Source of the DNA: Trichococcus collinsii
GTDB lineage: Bacteria > Bacillota > Bacilli > Lactobacillales > Aerococcaceae
Direction: 5' to 3'
DNA: 64,000 nt
Assembly: GCF_900107505.1 (NCBI RefSeq)
Contig: NZ_FNQH01000001.1
Coordinates: forward strand, 372,001 to 436,000
Position numbers and translations under genes: made by a program. Shown piece by piece: positions 1 through 9,686 of this stretch (positions within the stretch are counted from its first letter, which is position 1; each line of letters begins with the position of its first letter). The notes under the pieces were generated by a model that was given only the letters and a program-made list of their open reading frames with translations, searched no databases and had not been told where the DNA came from.

Positions 1-469
1 TCTGAAGATCGACTTCAGCGATTTACCGATTCTGCTTTCATTTTTCCTATACGGGCCAGCCGGAGGGGTCATATCTGCTGTCATCCGCTCCGTTTTGCAC
101 TACCTTCAAACAGGCGGGGATATGGGCTATCCAATCGGGGACTTCGCAAGTCTCTTGGCGACGCTTGCTTACACATTACCTGTATACTATCTATTGAAAA
201 AAGCTAAAACAAAAACAGCCGTTATTTTGGCGCTGTTGACGGGTACTTTGGTTTTGACGGTTGTCTTATCAGTGGCCAACTGGTTCATCATCACCCCGTT
301 ATACATGCACTTGTTGAATTTTGAAATGGGTCCTATCAAAGAATTAGTTTTGGCGGGGATCTTGCCTTTCAATATCATCAAAGGACTTGTCGTAAGTGCC
401 GTCATCCTCTTGGTGATGCCAAAGCTGAAACCTTGGCTGGCACATAACAAAGTTCCTTTTGCCCAGTAA
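1..469 (+). CDS. ribU: Riboflavin ECF transporter S component RibU, 5' end missing
   Basis: The reading frame is open from the first bases of the window, so the start lies upstream; about 155 C-terminal residues are visible. It is a very hydrophobic protein with at least four membrane segments. The DFSDLP stretch followed by a G-P-A-G-G loop near the visible start is typical of RibU-type S components of energy-coupling factor transporters. These bind riboflavin in the membrane and work with the shared EcfA/A'/T module, which is not in this window. RibU genes are often controlled by an FMN riboswitch, but the leader is outside the window. The gene ends just before a strong bidirectional terminator. 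Assignment to the S-component family is firm; riboflavin as the ligand follows from the DFSDLP pattern. The ribF gene at 38058 would convert imported riboflavin to FMN and FAD. Confidence 0.82.
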   Translation, partial: LKIDFSDLPILLSFFLYGPAGGVISAVIRSVLHYLQTGGDMGYPIGDFASLLATLAYTLPVYYLLKKAKTKTAVILALLTGTLVLTVVLSVANWFIITPLYMHLLNFEMGPIKELVLAGILPFNIIKGLVVSAVILLVMPKLKPWLAHNKVPFAQ

Positions 470-504
470 TCACCAGGGGCTGATAATTTAATTGTTTCAA
501 GAAC

Positions 505-552
505 AAGAGGCTGCACTCTGAATCATCACTGATTCAGAGTGCAGCCTCTTTT
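505..552. terminator. Bidirectional intrinsic terminator between ribU and fer
   Basis: A perfect 20-base-pair inverted repeat (505-524 and 531-550) with a six-base loop. A T run follows on the plus strand and A residues precede the left arm, so it can end transcription of ribU from the left and of ferredoxin from the right. Confidence 0.9.
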
Positions 553-583
553 GCGTTGTCCCCTCCGTAAGGAAGTCTCGGAG

Positions 584-820
584 TCACTGTTCCGCAGGAG
601 GAAACGGAGATTCTGATCGGAGGATGGCGCCAGTGGGGCATTTTCGGTAGGCATCCAGGAACGCATCAAAACGTTCGGGGGGAATAGGTGCTTTGCCCGT
701 ATTCGAATCCATTTTGGTGAAAGCAATCCCTTCAGAAGTATAGTCGAAGAGATCCGGTGAAATTATTTGGCAAAGTCCACAAGCGATGCAGTTATCTTGG
801 TTTACTTTGGTATAATACAT
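584..820 (-). CDS. fer: Ferredoxin, single [4Fe-4S] cluster
   Basis: A 78-residue acidic protein. Cys11, Cys14 and Cys17 form C-x2-C-x2-C, and Cys61 followed by Pro is the fourth ligand, the pattern of Bacillus-type ferredoxins with one [4Fe-4S] cluster. It is a small cytoplasmic electron carrier whose redox partners cannot be read from the sequence. A longer frame begins at 922, but the start at 820 is preferred. It has an AGAAGG ribosome-binding site seven bases upstream, gives the usual family length, and avoids an overlap with the divergent ypbB gene. In Bacillus, fer also sits head to head with the ypbB-recQ pair, and that arrangement is kept here. Function as a ferredoxin is very likely. 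Confidence 0.9.
   Translation of the reverse strand: MYYTKVNQDNCIACGLCQIISPDLFDYTSEGIAFTKMDSNTGKAPIPPERFDAFLDAYRKCPTGAILRSESPFPPAEQ
807..816 (+). promoter_or_regulatory. Candidate extended -10 promoter for ypbB-recQ
   Basis: The sequence TTGGTATAAT at 807-816 gives a consensus -10 (811-816) with an upstream TG, about 42 bases before the ypbB start. No good -35 is seen. It overlaps the first codons of the divergent fer gene, so the two units would be tightly packed. Confidence 0.4.
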
Positions 821-857
821 ACAGTAACCTTCTTTACAAAAATTTGGTGGTGAGAAC

Positions 858-1928
858 ATGAAAAGTTTGACATACATAGAGTATCTTTTTTTAGATTGCA
901 TTTCAACTGAACGCCCCATCAAGGAAGCGACTCTTTTTTATAACCTGATTGGCAAACGGACTGTGTCCACCATGCTCCAGTGCCGTCAATATGATCTGGA
1001 GGCCTATTTCACTGTCATGCCGGGCATGAAACCGACCGTGTTGAAAAAAGGCCTCAAGCGATTGCTTTCGGATGGTTTGATCATCGGTAACGATGACGAT
1101 GGTTATCTGCTGACCAAAGCGGGAAGCGAGATACAAGCTGATTTTTTCAGCAGTCACGCGCATTTTTCTTTACCAAACCAACTGGAATTTGCCCTCGTTC
1201 AGAGTGTTTTGCGCCGCCGGATGCTATTTCTGATTCAAATCCTTTCCGAAATGCTGCATAAAAATAAACATTACTATCCCATTGAGCGGGAAGCGAAAGA
1301 GCAGCTTTGGATGAAGCGCTTGTTGACGCAGCACGTCGGTGATAAAGAAACATTTGCGCGCGCTTATGGAGAAGAATGGCATATCTACCTGTCACGGCTG
1401 CCTGAAAGGGATGCCAGGCTCTTTGCGCTACAATTTGAAGGCACAGACCACCTGAGGAAAACAACCGGTCAGATGGCCGGGCTATTCTCTTTGGATGAAG
1501 CTGAAGTGAAAATACTGCTTCACCAAAATTGGCTGAGTTTGTATACTGCATTGGAAAAAGAACCAGAAAACTTTCCTGTCCTTTCTTCGGTCATGCTTAA
1601 GACGATAAAAGAAAATGGCTTGGCTTCCGCCAGTGCTGAAACGACTATGGGTTATTTCATGAACGGGCACAGCATGAATGAAATCATCTCGATGCGTGGA
1701 TTGAAGCAGAGCACAATCCAAGATCATTTTGCTGAAATTGCCTTGATCTATCGGGAATTCCCAACGCAAGAATTTTTGGATAAGGAAAAATTGCACTATC
1801 TGCAACAACTCGTAGAACGAAAAGAACGTGTCGATTATCGGGAAATCCAAAAAGCATTTTCCGAAATCAACTTTTTTGAGTCCCGGTTGATACAAATAAG
1901 AAGTGAGGTGGCTGCTAAATATGGATGA
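858..1928 (+). CDS. ypbB: YpbB family helix-turn-helix protein, RecQ partner gene
   Basis: A 356-residue protein recognised mainly by context: it lies between divergent fer and recQ, as ypbB does in Bacillus. The N-terminal part (residues 1 to about 100) has a winged-helix flavour. The C-terminal part (about 245-340) matches the helix-turn-helix domain often appended to RecQ-type helicases, with a [12 protein letters not shown]...[14 protein letters not shown] pattern. It starts at an ATG with GGTGGTGAG just upstream. The stop overlaps the first codons of recQ by eight bases, so the two are probably translated together. I infer that it acts with RecQ on DNA, the C-terminal domain replacing the DNA-binding tail that this short RecQ lacks. 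Biochemical function is not established. Confidence 0.75.
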   Translation: MKSLTYIEYLFLDCISTERPIKEATLFYNLIGKRTVSTMLQCRQYDLEAYFTVMPGMKPTVLKKGLKRLLSDGLIIGNDDDGYLLTKAGSEIQADFFSSHAHFSLPNQLEFALVQSVLRRRMLFLIQILSEMLHKNKHYYPIEREAKEQLWMKRLLTQHVGDKETFARAYGEEWHIYLSRLPERDARLFALQFEGTDHLRKTTGQMAGLFSLDEAEVKILLHQNWLSLYTALEKEPENFPVLSSVMLKTIKENGLASASAETTMGYFMNGHSMNEIISMRGLKQSTIQDHFAEIALIYREFPTQEFLDKEKLHYLQQLVERKERVDYREIQKAFSEINFFESRLIQIRSEVAAKYG

Positions 1929-3360
1929 AGAACAATTGAAATTAGAACTTCAGAAATACTTCGGCTACACGGCATTCAAGGACGGGCAATTGGAGCCCAT
2001 CCAATCCGTTTTGGCGGGCAAGCACACGTTGGCAACTTTACCCACGGGAACCGGGAAATCCTTGATATATCAGTTGAGCGGATATCTTTTGGAGGGGATC
2101 GTCGTTATCGTTTCGCCTCTTTTATCTTTGATGGAAGATCAAGTGGCCCAACTGAAATTCATGGGTGAAAAAAGGACGGCCTCATTGAATAGCATGCTGC
2201 AGTTCGAAGAAAGGCAAAGATTATTAAGCAACCTGTATCAAATCAAGTTTTTGTTCCTTTCCCCCGAGATGCTGCAGAACCAGGTTGTATTGAACAAACT
2301 CAAGCAGATTCCACTCGCTTTGTTTGTGGTCGATGAAGCGCATTGCATTTCCCAGTGGGGCTTGGATTTCCGTTCTGATTATCTATTTTTGGGAGCTGCA
2401 AGGCAAGAATTGGGAAATCCTTTGACTTTAGCGCTCACTGCGACAGCGACGTCTGCCGTGATGGAGGATATCATCGGTTCCTTGCATATTGCTGGAAGTG
2501 AATTGAACGTATTTGAGGGCCCGGTAGACCGTGCCAATATTTATTATAAAGTCGTTGCAGTGCCTCCAGAGGGGAAACAGGAGTACCTCCTGGAGCTTTT
2601 GGAGAAATATCCATCTCCAGGCATCATCTACTTCTCCAGCAAGGCACAAGCTGATGCGGTCGCATTCATGATCCGGGGAAAAACAAATTTGCGCGCTGAG
2701 GCCTATCATGCCGACCGGACAAATGAAGACAGGATCACTATCCACCATCAATTTCTTCAGGATGAGTTGGACGTCATTTGCGCTACCAGCGCTTTTGGAA
2801 TGGGGATCAATAAGCCGAACATCCGCTATGTGATCCATTACCACATGCCGAATTCCCTTGAGGAATATGTACAGGAGATAGGGAGAGCGGGACGGGACGG
2901 GCAACAGAGCACGGCGGTCCTATTGTATTCGGAAACGGACTTCAACTTCAAAGTGAAGATGCTGAAAAGTGATTTTCCAAACGATTATGCAATTGAAAGT
3001 GTCATAAAAAATAGGACGATCAATCCAGAACAGGGGAGTCCGACTGAGCAAACCTTGTTGTCGCATATCTTGCGCCAGCGATTCACAAAAGAGGAAGCAC
3101 AGCATTTTGTCGCAACCCGCCACAATCTGAAGAAAAACTTACTGAAGGGCATGAAGGGATTTGCCCAAATCGATACATGCAAACGAGACTTTATCTCCGC
3201 CTATTTCGGGAAAAACAGTCTCGCCAAACCTGTATACTGCTGTGATAGCTGCGGGAACGAGGACCTGCCGTTAGTGGGGGAATTCAGGACTAGGAATACG
3301 GTTCCAATGACAGAAGCACCGCATTGGGAAAAAATCCTGTCAGACCTTTTTCTTTTATAA
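1921..3360 (+). CDS. recQ: ATP-dependent DNA helicase RecQ/RecS
   Basis: A 479-residue 3'-5' DNA helicase for recombination and stalled-fork repair. Walker A is LPTGTGKS (about residues 40-47), motif II is VVDEAHCISQWG, and motif VI is QEIGRAGRDG. A C-terminal cysteine cluster (TCKRDF...YCCDSCGN) is the RecQ zinc-binding element. The protein stops soon after the zinc region and has no HRDC domain, as in the short RecS-type RecQ of Bacillus. A GTG at 1903 gives six extra residues, but the ATG at 1921 follows GAGGTG at a suitable distance and gives the normal N-terminus. It overlaps the end of ypbB, indicating translational coupling. Family assignment is secure. Confidence 0.93.
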   Translation: MDEEQLKLELQKYFGYTAFKDGQLEPIQSVLAGKHTLATLPTGTGKSLIYQLSGYLLEGIVVIVSPLLSLMEDQVAQLKFMGEKRTASLNSMLQFEERQRLLSNLYQIKFLFLSPEMLQNQVVLNKLKQIPLALFVVDEAHCISQWGLDFRSDYLFLGAARQELGNPLTLALTATATSAVMEDIIGSLHIAGSELNVFEGPVDRANIYYKVVAVPPEGKQEYLLELLEKYPSPGIIYFSSKAQADAVAFMIRGKTNLRAEAYHADRTNEDRITIHHQFLQDELDVICATSAFGMGINKPNIRYVIHYHMPNSLEEYVQEIGRAGRDGQQSTAVLLYSETDFNFKVKMLKSDFPNDYAIESVIKNRTINPEQGSPTEQTLLSHILRQRFTKEEAQHFVATRHNLKKNLLKGMKGFAQIDTCKRDFISAYFGKNSLAKPVYCCDSCGNEDLPLVGEFRTRNTVPMTEAPHWEKILSDLFLL

Positions 3361-3384
3361 AATTTAACCCAAAAATTGCAAAAA

Positions 3385-3395
3385 TGTGCTACAAT
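3385..3395 (+). promoter_or_regulatory. Candidate extended -10 promoter for the LysM gene
   Basis: TGTGCTACAAT (3385-3395) is an extended -10 about 30 bases before the LysM gene start. No recognisable -35. The same TGTGCTAnAAT pattern recurs before other genes of this window. Confidence 0.4.
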
Positions 3396-3425
3396 TAGCA
3401 TGAATCACTTATAGGAGGAACCCGA

Positions 3426-4022
3426 ATGGATAAAAAGAATCGCAATCGCAATAATGGAGAGCCTTGGTCACGTAAATTCGGCGAAGATGAAAATCTGAAG
3501 AGCCGGCAGTATTCACGTTCGGCCAGAAATACAAAAAACAAAGAAGTAGCACCTCTATTAAAAGTATTGCTGTTTCTCTTTTTGGCTATTCTGATTATTC
3601 CATTTGCAACCATCTATTTTAATAAACAGAATCAAAATACTCCCGCACCTAAGAGTGCTGAACAAGTGATGATCAACAAGCGAGTGGCCAGTTCCAGTGT
3701 CGAAAGCAGTGAGGAAGCGTCTTCCGAAGAGACTTCAGAAGAGGTTTCCAGCGAAGTTGTGGAAAGCGCCGTGGAGCCCGAATCTTCGATTGCGGAAACG
3801 CCAAGTTCGAGCGCCGCGCCTGCAGTGGTCGAAACACCTGCTGAAACAGTTAAAGAACCGGAAACGACTACTGGGGTATACAGTAATTCATACACCATCC
3901 AAGCGGGTGACAATCTTTACCGGATTGCTATTAACCACGGGATGACATTGGATGAATTGATGCAGGCCAACGGGTTGAGCAGTACAGAAGCACAAATCGG
4001 TATGGCTTTGAAAGTTAAATAG
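3426..4022 (+). CDS. ypbE: Membrane-anchored LysM domain protein, YpbE-like
   Basis: A 198-residue protein. A basic, polar N-terminus (1-45) is followed by one membrane segment (about 47-66). A long Ser/Glu/Val/Pro-rich linker (about 80-145) comes next, and a single LysM domain ends the protein (about 152-197, starting SYTIQAGDNLYRIAINHGM). Orientation should be type II, with the LysM outside binding peptidoglycan. The linker is built of repeated Ser-Ser-Glu-Glu units typical of cell-wall-spanning spacers. Position between recQ and cmk matches ypbE of Bacillus. It has an AGGAGG ribosome-binding site and its own terminator. There is no catalytic domain, so a structural or scaffolding role is likely; the precise function is unknown. 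Confidence 0.85.
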   Translation: MDKKNRNRNNGEPWSRKFGEDENLKSRQYSRSARNTKNKEVAPLLKVLLFLFLAILIIPFATIYFNKQNQNTPAPKSAEQVMINKRVASSSVESSEEASSEETSEEVSSEVVESAVEPESSIAETPSSSAAPAVVETPAETVKEPETTTGVYSNSYTIQAGDNLYRIAINHGMTLDELMQANGLSSTEAQIGMALKVK

Positions 4023-4024
4023 TG

Positions 4025-4050
4025 AAAGCCGTCTGTCAAGGCGGCTTTTT
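4025..4050 (+). terminator. Intrinsic terminator after the LysM gene
   Basis: A ten-base-pair stem with one G-U pair (4025-4034 and 4039-4048), a four-base loop and a T run, directly behind the stop codon. Confidence 0.8.
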
Positions 4051-4086
4051 CAATGAAATCGAACAGAATGAAGTCGGAGGTTTATT

Positions 4087-4779
4087 GTGAAAAAAATGAA
4101 TATTGCCATCGATGGTCCAGCATCGGCAGGGAAAAGCACCATCGCGAAAAAAGTTGCGGAAAAATTGGGATACATCTATTTGGACACAGGCGCGATGTAT
4201 CGAACGTTGACTTATGCGGCTCTATCCAACGGAAGCGATCTCCATGATGAAGAAGCCTTGCATACATTGCTGAAAGGAATTAGGATAACCTTTTCGACTG
4301 CCGAAAACGAAATGCAGCGTGTTTTTCTTAATGAGGAGGACGTCACTGAATCAATCAGATCGGAGGAAGTGACCCAAAACGTTTCCCTGGTTTCGTCGTT
4401 CGCGAAAGTGCGTGAAGAGATGGTTGCCCGCCAGAAAAGCATCGCACGGTCCGGCGGCGTCGTAATGGACGGCAGGGACATCGGTACGGTCGTATTGCCT
4501 GATGCTGAGGTCAAGATATTCATGACAGCGACCGCCGAAGAAAGAGCGTTGCGCCGCTACAAAGAAAACATAGCAAAGGGTATGACCACTTCCTTGGAAG
4601 AGCTGACGGAAGACATGAAGCGCCGCGACCATTTGGACAGCACCCGGACGATATCCCCGTTGAAAAAAGCCGATGATGCCATCGTTTTGGACTCAACGCA
4701 TCTGGAGATCGACGAAGTGGTGAAGCGGATTCTCGGCATTATCGAAGCAAACCTAAAACCCTTACAAACATTGGATTAA
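4087..4779 (+). CDS. cmk: Cytidylate kinase
   Basis: A 230-residue CMP/dCMP kinase that uses ATP to make CDP and dCDP for nucleic acid and lipid precursors in the cytoplasm. The P-loop GPASAGKS is at residues 10-17. [15 protein letters not shown] follows, and DGRDIGTVV is the conserved central motif; an R-x-x-x-R-x-x-x-D region lies near the end. The start is GTG at 4087, chosen because GGAGG ends six bases before it; the ATG three codons later is too far from that site. The preceding terminator suggests its own promoter, although none is obvious in the short gap. The cmk-rpsA-der-hup order is conserved in Bacillota. Assignment is secure. Confidence 0.95.
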   Translation: MKKMNIAIDGPASAGKSTIAKKVAEKLGYIYLDTGAMYRTLTYAALSNGSDLHDEEALHTLLKGIRITFSTAENEMQRVFLNEEDVTESIRSEEVTQNVSLVSSFAKVREEMVARQKSIARSGGVVMDGRDIGTVVLPDAEVKIFMTATAEERALRRYKENIAKGMTTSLEELTEDMKRRDHLDSTRTISPLKKADDAIVLDSTHLEIDEVVKRILGIIEANLKPLQTLD

Positions 4780-4785
4780 CAATAC

Positions 4786-4814
4786 TAGACGATTTTAAGC
4801 AAAGATGTTAGAAT
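4786..4814 (+). promoter_or_regulatory. Candidate promoter of rpsA
   Basis: TAGACG (4786-4791), 17 bases, then TAGAAT (4809-4814) with TG in the extended position. It would give a leader of about 115 bases before rpsA, long enough for regulation, but no recognisable riboregulator is seen in it. Confidence 0.45.
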
Positions 4815-4935
4815 GATTGTATGCAGTATTACGCTTTCAAAAATATGGAGTCAAGGATTAATTTCTGAGCCGAAAGGTGAGGAGTTAAGGGAACTAGCCA
4901 ATCGGTTGCCGCAGACTTTTAGGAGGAATAGTTAC

Positions 4936-6198
4936 ATGTCAGATTACATTGAAAACCCAGAGTTAAATGAAGAAGAGTCCAATAATGTTGAGCAGACTAT
5001 GCAAGATGTGTTGGATGAAGCATTATCCATTGAGGTGGGCGATACTGTCAAGGGAGAAGTTTTAAGCATCCAAGATAGACAAGCCATCGTAGGAATCATT
5101 GGGGGCGGGGTTGAAGGGGTTATTCCTTACAACGAATTATCTGCAAAACCATTCGATGAAGTTACAGAAATCCTAAACGTAGGTGACGTTGTGGATTTGG
5201 TTGTCATAAAACAAATCAAAGATAAAGAAAATGGAAGCTTCTTGCTTTCGAAGCGTCGTGTGGATGCTAAGATCGTTTGGAAAGATATTCAAGATAAATT
5301 CGAAAACAACGAAATCATCGAAGCGCCAGTCAAAGACGTCGTTAAAGGCGGATTGGTCGTTGATGTCGGCGTGAGAGGTTTTGTTCCGGCTTCAATGGTA
5401 GAAGACCATTTTGTGGAAGATTTCAGTTCTTATAAAGGCAAAGTGATGACCTTCAAGATTGTTGAACTAGAACCTAGCGAAAACCGTTTGATTTTATCAC
5501 ATAAAGCAGTTGTGGAAACAGAAAAAGAAGCCAATAAAGGCAAATTGATGGACGAATTGGTAGCCGGAGACATTGTCGAAGGAACTGTCGCTCGTCTGAC
5601 CAACTTCGGTGCATTCGTCGATTTAGGCGGCGTGGATGGTTTGGTCCACATCTCTCAAATTGCTCACGAGCATGTGAAAAATCCTGGTGACGTTTTGGCG
5701 ATTGGCCAAACTGTCAAAGTCAAAATTTTATCCATCGATAAAGAAAATGGCCGTGTATCCTTAAGCATCAAAGACACATTGGCGGGTCCTTGGAATGCGA
5801 TCGCTGAGAAAGCGCCAATCGGAGCTGTATTGACTGGTGTTGTCAAACGTTTGACAAGCTTCGGTGCTTTTGTGGAAGTTTTCCCTGGTGTCGAGGGTTT
5901 GGTGCACATTTCCCAAATTTCCCATCAACACATTGCGACTCCGCATGAAGTGCTGCAAGAAGGCCAAGAAATTAAAGTCAAAGTGTTGGATGCGAAAGAA
6001 GATGAGCAACGCCTATCTCTAAGCATCAAGGCTTTGGAAGAAAAAGCTGTGACTGAAGCACCCGCAGCTGATGAGAAAAGAGAGAAAAAAGAGAAAAAAA
6101 CCGAAGAATATGTTGCTGACGATTCAGACGGAAACTTCACATTAGCAGATTTATTAGGCGACAAACTTTCAGGTTTGAAAGACGATTCTGAAGCTTAA
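4936..6198 (+). CDS. rpsA: 30S ribosomal protein S1 family protein
   Basis: A 420-residue RNA-binding protein with four S1 domains, at about residues 30-95, 115-180, 200-270 and 285-355. The last two are the best conserved, with [18 protein letters not shown] and [19 protein letters not shown]. This is the four-domain form of low-GC Gram-positives, shorter than the six-domain proteobacterial S1. The C-terminal 60 residues are charged, with a Lys/Glu-rich stretch. S1 helps the ribosome bind and unfold mRNA, though in Bacillota the role is less essential. The frame continues upstream to 4813, but the ATG at 4936 follows a full AGGAGGAA site and gives the family N-terminus. Confidence 0.92.
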   Translation: MSDYIENPELNEEESNNVEQTMQDVLDEALSIEVGDTVKGEVLSIQDRQAIVGIIGGGVEGVIPYNELSAKPFDEVTEILNVGDVVDLVVIKQIKDKENGSFLLSKRRVDAKIVWKDIQDKFENNEIIEAPVKDVVKGGLVVDVGVRGFVPASMVEDHFVEDFSSYKGKVMTFKIVELEPSENRLILSHKAVVETEKEANKGKLMDELVAGDIVEGTVARLTNFGAFVDLGGVDGLVHISQIAHEHVKNPGDVLAIGQTVKVKILSIDKENGRVSLSIKDTLAGPWNAIAEKAPIGAVLTGVVKRLTSFGAFVEVFPGVEGLVHISQISHQHIATPHEVLQEGQEIKVKVLDAKEDEQRLSLSIKALEEKAVTEAPAADEKREKKEKKTEEYVADDSDGNFTLADLLGDKLSGLKDDSEA

Positions 6199-6222
6199 TC
6201 AGCAAGGAAAGTGAACATGTGA

Positions 6223-6253
6223 GGGCATGGAATTCCATCCATGCCCTTTTTTT
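6223..6253 (+). terminator. Intrinsic terminator after rpsA
   Basis: A nine-base-pair perfect stem (6223-6231 and 6238-6246) followed by seven T residues, 25 bases behind the rpsA stop. Confidence 0.88.
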
Positions 6254-6375
6254 GTTGTTATTATTGACGGATGTGTGTTATAACTGACATGGACGAAAAC
6301 ATTGAGAAAACTATACACAGTGAGCAAATACCCAAAAAGTTTTGTGTTGTAGAGGAAAAGAAAGGCGGAGGTTAG

Positions 6376-7689
6376 ATGCCAAATCCAGTAGTAGCCATAG
6401 TAGGCAGACCAAACGTAGGAAAATCAACAATATTCAATAGGCTGGCAGGAGAGAGAATTTCCATAGTCGATGATGTCTCAGGCGTCACTCGCGACAGAAT
6501 TTATGCAAAAGGAGAATGGTTGGGCAAAACATTCAATATCATCGATACAGGCGGGATCGATATAACGGATGAGCCTTTTATGAGCCAAATCAAATTGCAG
6601 GCGCAAGTGGCGATTGAGGAAGCCGATGTCATCATCTTCTTGACATGCGTCAGAGAAGGTGTGACGGATGCAGATGAAAACGTTGCAAGAATCCTGTACC
6701 AATCCGATAAACCTGTCATATTGGCGGTAAACAAAGTGGATAATCCAGAAATGCGCGCCGAAATATTCGATTTTTACAGTCTCGGATTAGGCGAACCTTA
6801 TCCTGTATCAGGTAGCCACGGCTTAGGCCTTGGGGATCTGCTTGATGCAGTTGTAGCGAATTTTCCATCAGAAGAAGAGAATGCGGAAGAAGAAGGCATC
6901 ATCAACTTCAGCTTTATCGGCCGTCCGAATGTAGGTAAATCTTCCTTGGTGAATGCCATTTTGGGAGAAGAACGCGTAATCGTATCGGATATTGCAGGCA
7001 CAACCCGTGACGCTATCGATACGATGTTCGTTGACGATGAAGGTGTAAAATTCCGGATGATCGATACAGCCGGAATCCGCAAAAAAGGCAAAGTCTACGA
7101 ATCCACGGAAAAATACAGCGTCATGCGTGCCATCCGTGCCATCGAGCGCTCGGATATCGTTATGGTCGTGCTGAATGCGGAAGAGGGCATCCAGGAACAG
7201 GACAAAAAAGTTGCCGGATACGCGCATGAAGCAGGCAAAGGGATCATCATTCTAGTGAACAAATGGGATACATTGGAAAAAGATAATCATACAATGAAGG
7301 AATTCGAGGACAAAATCCGCAAAGAATTCCAGTATCTTTCTTATGCGCCTATCATGTATGTTTCCGCGGTAACGAAACAGCGATTGTCAAACATTCCTGC
7401 TAAAATCAAGGAAATCAGTGAAAATCAAAACCGACGTATTTCTTCATCCTTGTTGAATGATGTCCTGATGGATGCTGTCGCGCATAATCCAACACCATCC
7501 GACAAAGGACGTCGTCTGAAAATTTACTACATGACGCAAGTGGCCGTAAAACCGCCGACATTTGTTGTTTTTGTCAACGATCCGGAATTACTGCATTTCT
7601 CATATGAGCGTTTCCTTGAAAACAGAATTCGTGATTCGTTTGATTTCGAAGGGACACCATTCCATTTGATTGCCCGACAAAAAAAATAA
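6376..7689 (+). CDS. der: Ribosome biogenesis GTPase Der (EngA)
   Basis: A 437-residue essential GTPase for 50S subunit assembly. It has two tandem G domains, the hallmark of Der. The first carries GRPNVGKST near residue 8, DTGG and NKVD; the second carries GRPNVGKSS near residue 181, DTAG and NKWD. A KH-like C-terminal domain (about residues 350-437) contacts rRNA. Length is that of the family. GGCGGAGG lies six bases before the ATG. The region upstream (6254-6375) shows a TTGACG and a TATAAC only nine bases apart, so I do not call a promoter there. Assignment is certain. Confidence 0.96.
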   Translation: MPNPVVAIVGRPNVGKSTIFNRLAGERISIVDDVSGVTRDRIYAKGEWLGKTFNIIDTGGIDITDEPFMSQIKLQAQVAIEEADVIIFLTCVREGVTDADENVARILYQSDKPVILAVNKVDNPEMRAEIFDFYSLGLGEPYPVSGSHGLGLGDLLDAVVANFPSEEENAEEEGIINFSFIGRPNVGKSSLVNAILGEERVIVSDIAGTTRDAIDTMFVDDEGVKFRMIDTAGIRKKGKVYESTEKYSVMRAIRAIERSDIVMVVLNAEEGIQEQDKKVAGYAHEAGKGIIILVNKWDTLEKDNHTMKEFEDKIRKEFQYLSYAPIMYVSAVTKQRLSNIPAKIKEISENQNRRISSSLLNDVLMDAVAHNPTPSDKGRRLKIYYMTQVAVKPPTFVVFVNDPELLHFSYERFLENRIRDSFDFEGTPFHLIARQKK

Positions 7690-7892
7690 ATTACCTTCCC
7701 GTAGGCATTAAATCCACTATAATCGTTGCAGTAGCACGGTTTGTGTGATATTCTTTATTAGAAATATCTTTTCAATTTGACTGCGGTATTTCAGAACTGT
7801 TTTTGGACCACTCAAAAATAGTTATTCCATGTTTTGTTGTGTTATCAAAGAAAGCATGTATTCTTCTTCTTTAAAGGAGGTGAAAGGACAAC

Positions 7893-8168
7893 ATGGCAAA
7901 CAAAGCTGAATTAATCGAAAGAGTTGCTGGAAAAACAAACTTGACTAAAAAGGATGTTACAGCAAGCGTTGATGCATTATTTGAAGTGATTCAAGAAGCA
8001 TTAAAAGACGGTGAAAAAGTTCAAGTCATCGGTTTTGGTAATTTTGAAGTTCGTGATCGTGCAGCTCGTAAAGGACGCAATCCTCAAACTGGGGAAGAAA
8101 TCCAAATCGAAGCAAGCAAAATCCCTGCATTCAAACCAGGTAAAGCATTGAAAGATGCAGTTAAATAA
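7893..8168 (+). CDS. hup: DNA-binding protein HU
   Basis: A 91-residue histone-like protein. It begins [12 protein letters not shown] and carries the HU signature [21 protein letters not shown] (a 21-residue region at about 46-66), followed by [14 protein letters not shown]. It forms dimers that bend and compact DNA. Codon use is highly biased, as expected for an abundant protein, and the ribosome-binding site AAAGGAGGTGAAAGG is near perfect. The 203-base gap after der has a TATAAT at 7718-7723 without a credible -35, so the promoter position is uncertain. The der-hup neighbourhood is as in other Bacillota, except that gpsA, which separates them in Bacillus, is missing here. Confidence 0.96.
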   Translation: MANKAELIERVAGKTNLTKKDVTASVDALFEVIQEALKDGEKVQVIGFGNFEVRDRAARKGRNPQTGEEIQIEASKIPAFKPGKALKDAVK

Positions 8169-8180
8169 TTAATGAAAATG

Positions 8181-8218
8181 AAGTTGGGGCCTTACGGGGC
8201 TTCGACTTTATTTTTTTT
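8181..8218 (+). terminator. Intrinsic terminator after hup
   Basis: A GC-rich stem of about 11 pairs including three G-U pairs (8181-8191 and 8198-8209), followed by a run of eight or more T residues. Confidence 0.75.
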
Positions 8219-8371
8219 AACCAAAATCCTGAGGGAGTCTCTAACGGGGAGTCAATGTGTTTTTGACGGAGAAAAGCCTGAGGAACAAATAGATACAGAT
8301 GCTGAACTTTATGATAAAATATAAAGGAAGAGCACCAGCAAGCAGAGTGTATTTGAAGGAGCAGTAGACGA

Positions 8372-9655
8372 ATGAATAATGAAGCACATGCAATGATAGA
8401 AGCCATTCAAAAGAATGATTTGGATACGGCTGTTCAACTGTTCAAACAATCAGTTGAGCAATCCGTCCTGGAGAACAACAGCGCTGATTTGGCCGAATTG
8501 GCAGAAACGATGCATGCCTTGGGCTTCTTGAGCGAAGCAAAAGAAGCGTATGGAGCCTTGAACTACTTGGCCCCGCATATACAGGAGTGGAATATCGCCT
8601 TAGCAGAAATCGCCATCGACGAAGACGATTACGATCAAGCTTTGGATATCCTCCTAACGATCGATAAAGAAAGTGACGTATACCCGCAAGCATTGTTGAC
8701 GATGGCTGATGCTTATCAAGTTCAGGGTTTGTACGAAGTCAGCGAAAAGAAAATTTTTGAAGCAATGGCACTGTTGCCGGATGAACCCATATTGGACTAT
8801 GCGTTGGCGCAGCTTTACCATTCGATTGGGGAATACAAAAAGGCAATTCCAATCTATGAAGAACTTTCATACGGAAACGGCGAAATTGCATCCGCAACGC
8901 AGCTGAATTTTTTCCTGGGCGACTGTCACAATGCTATCGGTGCGTTTGAGACAGCCCTGCAGTATCTTGAAAAAATCCCGGCTGACGAACATTTCCCGGA
9001 CAGTTATTTCCAACTCGGCTTCACCTATTTCCAACTCAAGGAATATGCGCGCGCCATCAGCATTTTTAATAAATTGCTCGAAGCGGATAATGCTTACCTG
9101 AGCGCATATTTGTATTTGGCGAATGCGCTTGAGGCTGAATTGGAGTTGGAAGAAGCGCTCACTGTAATGGAACAGGCCATCCTACGGAATCCTTATCAGC
9201 ATGAATTTTACACGACAGCGGCCAGACTGCAATTGAAGTTGAACAGGGAGCAAGATGCGGAACAAAATTTGCGTGAAGCGGCAGCGCTTGAACCGGACCT
9301 TTCCAGTATTCATTTGGCGTTGGGCAACTTGTTGCTGAAGCAAGGAAGATTCGAAGAATTGGTAGCTTATATCGCAGACCGCGCAGATCAGGAAGACAAC
9401 GATCCGCAATACAATTGGTTGCTCGCTGCCAGCCACAATGCCTTGGAGGACTACGATTCGGCAAACAAAGAATATACGGCGGCTTATCCGCATTTTGCCG
9501 ACAACGAGGCATTTTTACTTGAGTACGCAGCATTCTTGAGAGAAGAAGGCAACCGCGAAAGGTTGAGTGAGGTCATTCACCAAGGCTTGGCTCTTTATCC
9601 CGCCAACACGGAGTTACTTCAACTCCATGATGATCTGCACGATTTAGATCAATAA
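8372..9655 (+). CDS. ypiA: Tetratricopeptide repeat protein, YpiA family
   Basis: A 427-residue, acidic, all-helical protein built of about ten to twelve tetratricopeptide units. The repeats show the usual A-x-x-x-Y and L-A-x-A-L spacing, for example DSYFQLGFTYFQLKEYARAI and AYLYLANALEAELELEEAL. There is no signal peptide or membrane segment, so it is a cytoplasmic scaffold. It sits directly before the ypiB (reoY) gene, 31 bases apart, as in Bacillus and enterococci. The pairing suggests that the two proteins work together, and in Listeria and enterococci the YpiB homologue controls MurA turnover through ClpCP. That role for this TPR protein is inference from context. Confidence 0.82.
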   Translation: MNNEAHAMIEAIQKNDLDTAVQLFKQSVEQSVLENNSADLAELAETMHALGFLSEAKEAYGALNYLAPHIQEWNIALAEIAIDEDDYDQALDILLTIDKESDVYPQALLTMADAYQVQGLYEVSEKKIFEAMALLPDEPILDYALAQLYHSIGEYKKAIPIYEELSYGNGEIASATQLNFFLGDCHNAIGAFETALQYLEKIPADEHFPDSYFQLGFTYFQLKEYARAISIFNKLLEADNAYLSAYLYLANALEAELELEEALTVMEQAILRNPYQHEFYTTAARLQLKLNREQDAEQNLREAAALEPDLSSIHLALGNLLLKQGRFEELVAYIADRADQEDNDPQYNWLLAASHNALEDYDSANKEYTAAYPHFADNEAFLLEYAAFLREEGNRERLSEVIHQGLALYPANTELLQLHDDLHDLDQ

Positions 9656-9686
9656 GTCATCATCCCATCGGATAGGAGGTTTTAAA

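Noticed and set aside
4813-4935. 41-residue N-terminal extension of ribosomal protein S1
   Set aside because: The ATG at 4936 has a perfect ribosome-binding site and gives the family N-terminus; the extension overlaps the likely promoter.
6264-6284. TTGACG and TATAAC upstream of der as a promoter
   Set aside because: The two hexamers are only nine bases apart, too close for a sigma-A promoter.
7718-7723. TATAAT upstream of hup
   Set aside because: A perfect -10 hexamer, but there is no TG extension and no -35 at any usual spacing; left uncalled.
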